Shown in pieces: positions 5,456-12,361 of a DNA stretch of 44,495 nt; the first letter of the stretch is position 1, and each line of letters opens with the position of its first letter. The stretch is from CAZFPA01 sp964520975 (GTDB lineage: Bacteria; Bacillota; Negativicutes; Selenomonadales; Selenomonadaceae), in the NCBI GenBank assembly GCA_964520975.1, contig CAZFPA010000014.1, positions 1 through 44,495 of the forward strand, written 5' to 3'. The notes below the pieces were generated by a model, which had not been told where the DNA came from, did no database searches, and saw only the letters and a list, made by a program, of their open reading frames with translations. Position numbers and translations under genes: made by a program.

Positions 5456-7354
5456 ATGGGAAAAACACAGGGATATCCGGAGCCGCAGAATATGAAAAAA
5501 ATGTATTTTGATACCCAGAAATTTGCGGTGAAGGATTTAGAGGAAAAGGAAAGAGCCGAACTTTTTCAGTTGTATGGTTTTCATGTGGAGGATGTCCGCA
5601 CGCTGACCAAGGGCGAGGATTGGTTTTTTTCGGGGCAGGAAGCAGTATCGCCGGAGTTTTATATTCAGACACTGTATAAGGTGCAGGGCATTATTGAGCC
5701 GGTAAAGTTCGAAAAAATAGCGGCGGATGTGACGGCCGCGTCGCCGATCCTGCGCACGAATTTTTATCGCACGAAGGCTGAACGGGTACTGGGTGTTGTC
5801 CGTCGGGACCGTTCGCCGCTGATCGCCTTTCATACCTTGGATAAGCGGGGCGAGGAACTGGATCGTCTGCTGGAGAATATCATGGAGGCGGATCGCCGCC
5901 GTGTATTTGACCTGGCGCAGGATCGGCTGCTGCGATTGGCGGTTTTTCGCACGGGTATCCGTGAATATGCGGTGCTGGTGACGCAGCCACAGATTATTGC
6001 CGACAGCTGGGATGTGCGTGATTTATTCCAGCCGCTTTTTGCTGAAGTGGAAACAGAAGTCCGGTTGCCGGATAAACGGCGGTTTTCCTTTGCTGATTAT
6101 CTGGAAAAACGGGACAATCAGGATAAGACACCGGCATTTCATTATTGGCGTCAGCTTTTACGGGATTTGCCGGAGCGGCCGGTATTGCCAGGCTATCAGA
6201 AATCCTATCAGCCGTATCACCAGGAGGTTTGCCGTTTTCGGCTCAATCCTTCGGATGTTAAGATTCTGCAGGAAAAGGCGCGTGGTGAAAAGAATTACCT
6301 GGCCGTTGTTTTGCAGACGGCCTGGGGAATGATGCTGCAGCAGATCAATGGGACTGCGGATACCTATTTTTCCCTGCTTATGTCGAACCGCAGTGCCAAG
6401 CTGGAGAATGTAGGGGAGACTGGCGGCATACTGAATGTATTGCCGGTCCGTCTGCACTGCACGGGAGAGACCATGGTCGGCGAGCTGATCAAAAAGCAGT
6501 TCATGCAAATGATGGTATCGCTGCCGTTCAGTTACTGCCGGCGAGGGGAGCTGCGGCAGCTTTTGGGGCGTAAAGAGGACCCTTTTGATCATTTCCTGAG
6601 TTTTCATGGCTTTTTGCCGGATGCCCGGTCCTATACGGAGGTGCCGAAGCAGGCCGGTGTTGTACCGGTGGTACTCAATTCCATGGATGCACAGGGTATG
6701 GATATGGGGGTGTATTTCCGTTACGATGGCGGCTCCATTACCGTGGAATGCCGGTACAATGAGCGCTGCTTTTCCCGGGTCGGCATCGAAGGACTGCTGC
6801 ATCAGTATGCCTATACACTGCATCACCTGCTGGACGGCTGGGAGCAGACTGTTTACGCCTTGAAGCAGGTGTTGGCGAAGAAGGCCTTTTATCTGACAAC
6901 GGCTGCGGAGCCGCTGGATAATAAGGAATTCGTAAGCTTTCTCGCGGGGCTGGAGCTTTTTCGGGAGCAGCCGCTGTATCGCTTGAAGGAACTGCTGGCC
7001 GGGTCCCATGTAAAGGCGTATCTGGAAAATGACCGGATACTGGCAGCCCGCCATCTGCAGACAGACATGCTGTTTGTGCTGTCGGGGAAGGTAATTCGCA
7101 GCCGGGATAGCGGTGATGGCTGGCTGGATATGATCGATATCCAGGGGCCTGGTACCCTTGTGAACGAAATGGCGCTGCTGGCTCCGGAAAGTGTCTTGGC
7201 GGTGGAGGCTGCCGCGGAAAAGGTGAGCATATTGGCGGTTCCTTTGGAAAATTTCGTCAGCCTTATACAGGCAGACAGGGGAATTGGTCTGCCGCTTACG
7301 AGGCATTTATTACGGGAACTTGATATATATGAGAAGCGCTGGATGAAGAGTTGA
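5456..7354 (+). CDS. Fusion: degenerate NRPS condensation domain plus cyclic-nucleotide-binding domain
   Basis: The gene encodes about 632 aa. ATG 5456 follows AAGGGGCG; ATG 5423 and ATG 5492 (after GGAG) are alternatives. Residues 60-470 follow the order of NRPS condensation motifs: C2 SPILRTNF (96-103), C3 PQIIADS (178-184) where HHxxxDG is expected, C4 FADYLEKRD (212-220), C5 YFSLLMSNR (304-312), C6 GGILNVLPVRL (323-333) and C7 SLPF (355-358). Both histidines of C3 are lost, only the aspartate remains, so peptide-bond formation is unlikely. Residues 500-620 resemble a CRP-type cNMP pocket: LFVLSGKV, GPGTLVNEMALL with the conserved Glu, but the phosphate-binding Arg is replaced (APESVLAV). 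No DNA-binding helix follows. No adenylation or carrier domain is nearby. Function unknown; possibly a regulated acyl-binding or scaffolding protein. Confidence 0.8.
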   Translation: MGKTQGYPEPQNMKKMYFDTQKFAVKDLEEKERAELFQLYGFHVEDVRTLTKGEDWFFSGQEAVSPEFYIQTLYKVQGIIEPVKFEKIAADVTAASPILRTNFYRTKAERVLGVVRRDRSPLIAFHTLDKRGEELDRLLENIMEADRRRVFDLAQDRLLRLAVFRTGIREYAVLVTQPQIIADSWDVRDLFQPLFAEVETEVRLPDKRRFSFADYLEKRDNQDKTPAFHYWRQLLRDLPERPVLPGYQKSYQPYHQEVCRFRLNPSDVKILQEKARGEKNYLAVVLQTAWGMMLQQINGTADTYFSLLMSNRSAKLENVGETGGILNVLPVRLHCTGETMVGELIKKQFMQMMVSLPFSYCRRGELRQLLGRKEDPFDHFLSFHGFLPDARSYTEVPKQAGVVPVVLNSMDAQGMDMGVYFRYDGGSITVECRYNERCFSRVGIEGLLHQYAYTLHHLLDGWEQTVYALKQVLAKKAFYLTTAAEPLDNKEFVSFLAGLELFREQPLYRLKELLAGSHVKAYLENDRILAARHLQTDMLFVLSGKVIRSRDSGDGWLDMIDIQGPGTLVNEMALLAPESVLAVEAAAEKVSILAVPLENFVSLIQADRGIGLPLTRHLLRELDIYEKRWMKS

Positions 7355-7360
7355 TGACCG

Positions 7361-7393
7361 AAAAAAGCGGCTCGCTGGGGGGCCGCTCTTTTT
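7361..7393 (+). terminator. Terminator after the fusion gene
   Basis: AAAAAAGCGGC (7361-7371) pairs with GCCGCTCTTTTT (7382-7393) around a 10-nt loop and ends in a T tract. It isolates the fusion gene from the folate operon. Confidence 0.85.
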
Positions 7394-7445
7394 CGTATTG
7401 ACGGAGACGTCGAAGCTTCGGAAGCGGGAAATGAGGCGGATGCAG

Positions 7446-8012
7446 ATGGATGAACAACGGGCTGTGCGGGCTCTGCGGGATTTTTTGGAGGCAATGGATA
7501 TTGATCTGACGGCGGAAAATATGGAGCGGACCCCGGAACGGGTGACCCGGCTCTATCAGAAGCTGTTTGCGGGTCGCGGCAAGGACACGGCTTCTCTATG
7601 GGGCGAGACTTTTGCTGCTGAGACCAGTGGGATTGCCGCTGTACGGGATATTCCATTCTATTCGATGTGTGAGCACCATCTTGTGCCTTTTCTGGGTCGG
7701 GTGGGAATCGCTTATGTACCTAAGGACGGCCGGGTGGCTGGCTTCAGCAAATTTGCGGCTGTTGTCGATCGGCTGGCGCATCGCCCCCAGCTGCAGGAGC
7801 GCCTGACTGCACAGATCGCTGATGCGGTCTATGATGACCTGGAGGCAGCGGGCGTCCTGGTCTGTGTGGAAGCCAGGCAGCTATGTATGATCCTGCATGG
7901 CGATCTGCCGCAGGAAACGAGTACGGTCACGGTGGAGAGCCGCGGCTGTCTGCAGCATGGACTGCCTGCCTACACCGAGGCCTGGATGTTATTGATGAAG
8001 GAGAACACGTAG
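7446..8012 (+). CDS. folE: GTP cyclohydrolase I
   Basis: The gene encodes 188 aa from ATG 7446, six bases after GAGGCGG; starts at 7398 (TTG) and 7431 lack a ribosome site. FolE turns GTP into dihydroneopterin triphosphate, the first step of folate synthesis. Zinc and catalytic residues are present in SMCEHHLVPFLG, and GFSK and RPQLQERLT match the family. The second zinc cysteine lies in ARQLCMILHG. Position +4 from that cysteine is His where FolE has the Arg that contacts the GTP triphosphate (CxxxRG), and the following segment is GDLPQE instead of GVRxxG. Length fits Bacillus MtrA. First gene of folE-folP-folB-folK. Confidence 0.9.
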   Translation: MDEQRAVRALRDFLEAMDIDLTAENMERTPERVTRLYQKLFAGRGKDTASLWGETFAAETSGIAAVRDIPFYSMCEHHLVPFLGRVGIAYVPKDGRVAGFSKFAAVVDRLAHRPQLQERLTAQIADAVYDDLEAAGVLVCVEARQLCMILHGDLPQETSTVTVESRGCLQHGLPAYTEAWMLLMKENT

Positions 8013-8864
8013 ATGCAGACAATAGAACGATGTTATCATTGGCCGGATGGCAAGAGCCTTACCATCGGCAAGAAGACACTGGTGATGGGCATCCTGAATG
8101 TGACACCGGATTCTTTTTCGGATGGAGGCCGTTGGAATACCCTGGAGCAGGCCAGGGTACATGCACTGGAAATGGTGCGGGACGGGGCGGATATCATCGA
8201 TATCGGAGCCGAGTCCTCCCGGCCGGGATTTGTTCCGGTATCCGCGGCGGAGGAATGTGAACGGCTGCTGCCCTTTTTAGAAAAGCTGCTGCCCGAGCTG
8301 CCGGTCCCGGTATCGGTGGACACCTTCAAGGCGCAGACAGCCGCCGCAGCCCTGGAACTGGGGGCACATATCCTGAATGATATACAGGGGCTGCAGTATG
8401 CAGACGAGCCGGGGAAAATGGCAGCCGTCGCTGTTCAATACGGAGTCCCGGTCATTGCGATGCATAACCATGCGGGGACACAGTATCAGGGAGATATCCT
8501 TGCGGCTATGCGGGATTTTTTCCGGGAAACACTGCGCATTGCCAGGCAGGCTGGCTTGCCGGAGGATCAGTTGATCTTTGATCCGGGCATCGGTTTCGGG
8601 AAGACACCGGAGGGCAATCTGCAGGTGCTGCGTCGGCTGGCTGAGCTGCAGAACATCGATGGGAAGGTCTATCCCTGGCTGCTGGGAGTCAGCCGCAAAA
8701 GCTTTATTGGTGCGGCACTGGACCTGCCGGTTGGGGAACGGCTGGAGGCAACCGGGGCTGCGAGCATCTGGGGCGTGCTGCAGGGATGCTCGATTCTACG
8801 GGTGCATGATGTGAAGCCCATGGTGCGGATGTGCCGCATGCTTGAGGCAATCAGGGAGGCGTGA
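8013..8864 (+). CDS. folP: Dihydropteroate synthase
   Basis: The gene encodes 283 aa, the usual length. ATG 8013 directly follows the folE stop, with GAAGGAGAA inside folE as ribosome site. It joins p-aminobenzoate to hydroxymethyl-dihydropterin diphosphate and is the sulfonamide target. Family motifs: MGILNVTPDSFSDGG for the diphosphate loop, DIIDIGAESSRPG, the pterin-binding DPGIGFGKT, and GVSRKSFIG in loop 6-7. A TIM barrel in the cytoplasm. Translational coupling with folE is likely given zero spacing. Confidence 0.97.
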   Translation: MQTIERCYHWPDGKSLTIGKKTLVMGILNVTPDSFSDGGRWNTLEQARVHALEMVRDGADIIDIGAESSRPGFVPVSAAEECERLLPFLEKLLPELPVPVSVDTFKAQTAAAALELGAHILNDIQGLQYADEPGKMAAVAVQYGVPVIAMHNHAGTQYQGDILAAMRDFFRETLRIARQAGLPEDQLIFDPGIGFGKTPEGNLQVLRRLAELQNIDGKVYPWLLGVSRKSFIGAALDLPVGERLEATGAASIWGVLQGCSILRVHDVKPMVRMCRMLEAIREA

Positions 8865-8866
8865 AT

Positions 8867-9229
8867 ATGGATCGTATTGAATTGACAGGTATGGAATTTA
8901 CCGGCTATCATGGATGCTTTGATTTTGAAAAGAAGCACGGGCAGAGTTTTATCGTGGATGCCAAGCTCTATTTCCCGCTGCAGGAAGCGGGAACAAGCGA
9001 TGATCTGCACGACACCATTGATTATGCGGCGGTCTTTGAGAGTGTCCGTGCCATTGTCGAGGGGAAGCCGGTCAATCTGTTGGAGAAACTGGCGGAAGAT
9101 GTTGCGGCCTGCCTGCTGAAGGAATATCCGCTGCAGGCGGTGCGCATTGCTGTACATAAGCCGGGAGCACCACTGCCGGGACGTTTTCAGGATGTCTGTG
9201 TGCATATCAAGCGGAGCCGCGAAGCATGA
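8867..9229 (+). CDS. folB: Dihydroneopterin aldolase
   Basis: The gene encodes 120 aa. ATG 8867 has GGGAGG (8854-8859) at seven bases; the GTG two codons earlier is too close. FolB cleaves dihydroneopterin to hydroxymethyl-dihydropterin and glycolaldehyde. Motifs: FTGYHGCFDFEKKHGQ with the substrate-binding Glu, DTIDYAAVFE, LLEKLAEDVA, and VHKPGAPLPG with the catalytic lysine. Small size and order match the family, which forms octamers. The last four bases overlap folK (ATGA). Confidence 0.95.
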   Translation: MDRIELTGMEFTGYHGCFDFEKKHGQSFIVDAKLYFPLQEAGTSDDLHDTIDYAAVFESVRAIVEGKPVNLLEKLAEDVAACLLKEYPLQAVRIAVHKPGAPLPGRFQDVCVHIKRSREA

Positions 9230-9723
9230 AAATAGCGGAATATAACTGCTATTTGAGCCTGGGGGCAAATCTTGGCGATCGGCAGGCGTCCCTGCGGGCA
9301 GCCTTGCAGCGCCTGGATTGCCTGCCTGGGAGCTCATTGTCGGCGGTATCCTCTTTTTACGAAACCGCGCCCTGGGGCAGGACGGAGCAGCCACCGTTTT
9401 TGAATCTGGCTGCCTGCCTGCGGACGCAGCTGACTCCGGAGCGCCTGTTGGATTGCTGCCAGAAGATTGAGGCGGATCTGGGGCGGGAGCGCAAGGAAAA
9501 GTGGGGGCCGCGGGTTATGGATATCGATCTGCTCCATGCACCAGGAAAAAGCATCGATCAGCCACGGCTCCAGCTGCCGCATCCCTATCTTTTGGAGCGG
9601 GCCTTTGTACTGGTGCCGTTGGCTGAAATTGCCGGAGACGTGGAGTTCCAGGGGAAGCCCTTTGGTGAATGGCTCGCACTTTGCCCGGATACGGGCAGCG
9701 TGCGGCGTTTGAACGTGTGCTGA
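9226..9723 (+). CDS. folK: Hydroxymethyl-dihydropterin pyrophosphokinase (HPPK)
   Basis: The gene encodes 165 aa, starting in an ATGA overlap with folB. HPPK transfers pyrophosphate from ATP to hydroxymethyl-dihydropterin, making the FolP substrate. Motifs: YLSLGANLGDR at the N-terminus, SSFYETAPWG, FLNLAACLRT, and the catalytic loop and magnesium-binding segment GPRVMDIDLL (usual text GPRTLDLDIL) followed by LPHPYLLERAFVLVPLAEI. Last gene of the four-gene folate operon. No folC, folA or pab gene is near. No clear terminator before the next gene 60 bases on. Confidence 0.95.
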   Translation: MKIAEYNCYLSLGANLGDRQASLRAALQRLDCLPGSSLSAVSSFYETAPWGRTEQPPFLNLAACLRTQLTPERLLDCCQKIEADLGRERKEKWGPRVMDIDLLHAPGKSIDQPRLQLPHPYLLERAFVLVPLAEIAGDVEFQGKPFGEWLALCPDTGSVRRLNVC

Positions 9724-9784
9724 TGAACGGGGCCATTTTTTTGTATTTGTGTATGGAAGAAAAGTTTAGAACAGGAGTTGTGGA

Positions 9785-10549
9785 ATGAAGATAGCAGCAA
9801 GTGATTTCGATGGGACTTTATATGTGGAAGGAACCGGAGTGAAGGCGCGGGATGTTTCCGCCATCCATCGCTGGCGGGCCGCCGGCAACAAATTCGGACT
9901 GGTGACAGGACGGGGGCTCAGCTTTATCCTCGCAGGACTTGAGCCGTATGACATCCCGTTTGATTTTCTGGTCTGCACGAATGGAGCTGTTGTCTTTGAT
10001 GCACAGCAGCGCCTGCTGGCGGCTAAGCGCCTGGATGCGGATATTCTGCAGCAGCTCATGCAGGAGCCGCTGGTGGAACAGAGCCATTATGTACTGTTCT
10101 TCCGCATTGCGGATGCCTTGATTTATTGGCGTACGCCAGAGCTGCATCCGGAGCTTGCGCGGGCACCTATGCAGGAAATTGCTGCGCCGTCGCCCGAAGG
10201 GATCGCAGATATCACACAGGTGAGTCTGGCCTTTGGTTCACGGGAAGAGGCGGAGCATGCCGCCCGGCAACTGCAGCAAAAATTTGCTGGCCGGCTCTAC
10301 GTGAGTACGAATCGCATCTACATTGACATCATCGCCGCAGGGGTAGACAAAAGTACAGGACTGCAATGCCTGCAGAAATCCATGCAGTGGCAGTCCTGTC
10401 CGATGCTTGTTATAGGTGATGATACCAATGACCTGCCGATGCTGCAGCACTATCATGGCTATACGGTCGATCGGGCCCGGGAAACAATCAAAGCCCAGGC
10501 CAGCGGTGTGTATACGGATGTGGGTGCCATGCTGGCCGCGCATTGCTGA
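9785..10549 (+). CDS. Cof-type HAD-superfamily phosphatase
   Basis: The gene encodes 254 aa from ATG 9785, behind GGAG (9774-9777). It belongs to the HAD hydrolases of the Cof/IIB type: motif I SDFDGTLY with nucleophile and acid/base aspartates, motif II VTGRG, and motif IV VIGDDTNDLPML. The cap region between motifs II and III is of the IIB type by position. Members dephosphorylate sugar phosphates, pyridoxal phosphate or flavin nucleotides. Substrate cannot be read from sequence. It follows the folate operon at 61 bases, so it could be co-transcribed, and a role on dihydroneopterin phosphate would be attractive but is speculation. Confidence 0.88.
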   Translation: MKIAASDFDGTLYVEGTGVKARDVSAIHRWRAAGNKFGLVTGRGLSFILAGLEPYDIPFDFLVCTNGAVVFDAQQRLLAAKRLDADILQQLMQEPLVEQSHYVLFFRIADALIYWRTPELHPELARAPMQEIAAPSPEGIADITQVSLAFGSREEAEHAARQLQQKFAGRLYVSTNRIYIDIIAAGVDKSTGLQCLQKSMQWQSCPMLVIGDDTNDLPMLQHYHGYTVDRARETIKAQASGVYTDVGAMLAAHC

Positions 10550-10560
10550 GGCGGCGTGCG

Positions 10561-11556
10561 TCAATGTGAGAGGGCAATGCTGTCGATGCGGGCTGCTTCC
10601 TCCGGGCTGAAATGGAGATTTTCGAGTGCCCGGATATTGTCAAGGATCTGGGCTGGTTTGGACGCGCCGATCAGTACACTGGTCACGATGCCGTCCCGCA
10701 GCAGCCAGCTCAGGGCCATTTCAGCCAGGCTTTGCCCGCGGGCGGCGGCAATCGTATGGAGTTCAGAGATCTGTCGGAGCCGCTCTTCGGTAAGAGCGGC
10801 TTCTTTTAGGAATCGCCCATCGGAGCGGATACGGCTGTCGGCCGGGATACCGTGCAGATACCGGTCTGTCAGCATGCCCTGCGCGAGCGGGCTGAAGGCG
10901 ATGAGGCCTTTTTTCAGCTGGCTGCAGGCCTCCTTTAGACCGTTTTGCTCGATGGTCCGGTCGAAGATGGAATAGCGGTTCTGGGCGATGATGAACGGGC
11001 AGTGCAATTCCTCCAGGAAAGCCGCGGCCCTTTGCAGGGTACCGCCATCATAATTGGAAAGCCCGGCGTAGAGTGCTTTGCCGCTCGCCACGGCCTGGGC
11101 GAGTGCCAGCAGGCTTTCCTCCAGCGGTGTTTCGGCGTCCATCCGGTGGTGGTAAAAGATATCGACATAGTCCAGGCCCAGGCGCTGCAGGCTCTGGTCG
11201 AGACTGGCGAGCAGATGCTTGCGACTGCCCCAGTTGCCATAGGGGCCGGGCCACATCTCGTAGCCGGCCTTGGTACTGATGATCAGTTCATCCCGATAGG
11301 CAGCGAGATCTTCGCGCAGGATGCGTCCTAGATTTTTTTCGGCGCTGCCCGGAGCAGGGCCGTAGTTATTGGCCAGGTCAAAATGTGTGATCCCGTGATC
11401 AAAGGCGGTGAAGCAAAGCTGGCGCATGGTTTCGTAGGAAGCCGTATCACCAAAATTGTGCCAGAGCCCCAGTGATATGGCTGGAAGCAGGAGACCGCTC
11501 CGGCCGCAACGGGGATATTTCATGGTCTGATACCGGGTGGAAGCAGCTGTATACAT
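10561..11556 (-). CDS. Aldo/keto reductase, YghZ-like (L-glyceraldehyde 3-phosphate reductase type)
   Basis: The gene encodes 331 aa from ATG at 11554-11556, after GAGGAGG. The protein matches E. coli YghZ (Gpr) in wording: CGRSGLLLPAISLGLWHNFG at the start, the active-site tetrad in FDLANNYGPAPGSAEKN (Asp, Tyr), STKAGYEMWPG (Lys) and FYHHR (His), then the NADPH-binding ALSWLLRDGIVTSVLIGAS. YghZ reduces L-glyceraldehyde 3-phosphate and detoxifies aldehydes such as methylglyoxal. The divergent MerR gene and the MerR-type promoter between them point to induction by reactive aldehydes or another electrophile, by inference. Confidence 0.92.
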   Translation of the reverse strand: MYTAASTRYQTMKYPRCGRSGLLLPAISLGLWHNFGDTASYETMRQLCFTAFDHGITHFDLANNYGPAPGSAEKNLGRILREDLAAYRDELIISTKAGYEMWPGPYGNWGSRKHLLASLDQSLQRLGLDYVDIFYHHRMDAETPLEESLLALAQAVASGKALYAGLSNYDGGTLQRAAAFLEELHCPFIIAQNRYSIFDRTIEQNGLKEACSQLKKGLIAFSPLAQGMLTDRYLHGIPADSRIRSDGRFLKEAALTEERLRQISELHTIAAARGQSLAEMALSWLLRDGIVTSVLIGASKPAQILDNIRALENLHFSPEEAARIDSIALSH

Positions 11557-11593
11557 GATGGTTCCTCCTCTGCGTAAAATATTTTCTTTACAC

Positions 11594-11624
11594 AATGTAG
11601 CACATCAAGTATGCTTGAGGGCAA
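11594..11624 (-). promoter_or_regulatory. MerR-type promoter of the aldo/keto reductase gene
   Basis: Minus strand: -35 TTGCCC (11624-11619), a 19-bp spacer and -10 TACATT (11599-11594). The spacer contains the inverted repeat TCAAG-TATG-CTTGA (11605-11618). Spacers two bases too long with a dyad between the hexamers are the hallmark of promoters that MerR proteins twist into register on activation. Confidence 0.75.
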
Positions 11625-11662
11625 GAGGTTTTGTACATAATTTTGGGGCGGGAAGTGAAAAA

Positions 11663-12103
11663 ATGCAGGAATACAGTATTCGGCAGCTGGCGGAGCGGTT
11701 TCAGCTGCCCATATCGACCATTCGTTATTATGAGGCGGCCGGCCTGCTCACGAAGGTGGGGCGGACAACTGCCGGACAGCGGGTGTTTACGGAGGGTCAT
11801 CTCAATCGCCTGCGTACCATCTGCTGCTTTAAGCACGCTGGTATGAGCATTCGTCAGCTGCAGGCTTTTTTTGCCTATGAAGCCGCTGAGCCGGCCAATA
11901 TGGATGCGATTCTGCAGCTGCTGCAGGAGCAAAAGGCATCCCTGGACGGACAACTGCGGGATCTGCAGGCCGACTATGCGCACGTGCTGCGAAAGCTGCA
12001 TTACTATGAGGCGGTGAAGGAAAGCCAGCGGAACGGGCAGCCGTTGCCGGAATGGAAGGATTATAAATACCGGGAATATAACGAGGCACCCGTCAGCGGA
12101 TGA
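11663..12103 (+). CDS. MerR-family transcriptional regulator
   Basis: The gene encodes 146 aa from ATG 11663; the frame is open upstream to 11537 but that overlaps the divergent gene and its promoter. The N-terminal winged helix is typical of MerR: YSIRQLAERFQLPISTIRYYE, AAGLL, the wing GQRVFTEGHLNRL and HAGMSIRQLQAFF. A long dimerisation helix (about residues 78-125, LQEQKASLDGQLRDLQADYA) follows. There is no metal-binding cysteine loop at the C-terminus. Cys54-Cys55 (TICCFKHAG) sit where aldehyde-sensing NmlR/AdhR regulators carry their cysteine, from memory. Likely activates the divergent reductase. Confidence 0.92.
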   Translation: MQEYSIRQLAERFQLPISTIRYYEAAGLLTKVGRTTAGQRVFTEGHLNRLRTICCFKHAGMSIRQLQAFFAYEAAEPANMDAILQLLQEQKASLDGQLRDLQADYAHVLRKLHYYEAVKESQRNGQPLPEWKDYKYREYNEAPVSG

Positions 12104-12280
12104 AGAGCGGCAGAATTTGAAACAACGTTCTGTCCGTGATAAGATATAGAATTGTGGAGTATGATTCGTGCGTGCTATCACTCGGAACAAGATGTCCTCC
12201 ACCTCTGCAGTCGAGGACACAACCGGAAATACCAGGCGGTGCGTTGTTATCTTCCGCCTCGTTGAAACGCTGATGGAAAG
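12104..12280. other. Leader region before tgt with two unexplained hairpins
   Basis: Two stem-loops lie here: TGTCCTC (12193-12199) with GAGGACA (12213-12219), and AGGCGG (12234-12239) with CCGCCT (12254-12259). Neither is followed by a T tract on the plus strand. They end before the tgt promoter, so they belong to the 3' region of the MerR transcript rather than to a tgt riboswitch. No gene is seen. Confidence 0.4.
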
Positions 12281-12319
12281 AATTTTGCATTGCGAAATTT
12301 TGAACAATGGCGTTATAAT
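12281..12319 (+). promoter_or_regulatory. tgt promoter (copy B of the three-copy promoter module)
   Basis: -35 TTGCGA (12290-12295), 18-bp spacer, -10 TATAAT (12314-12319). The dyad AATTTtGC-att-GCgAAATT (12281-12299) overlaps the -35. From the -35 onward it differs from the relA promoter by only two bases over 32. Confidence 0.8.
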
Positions 12320-12361
12320 GAAACACTTGAAGAATGATGAAATGAAAGAGAGGTTGTTGAT

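Noticed and set aside
12104..12361. preQ1 riboswitch or T-box before tgt
   Set aside because: No preQ1-I loop pattern, no T-box TGGNACC sequence, and the hairpins lie upstream of the tgt promoter.
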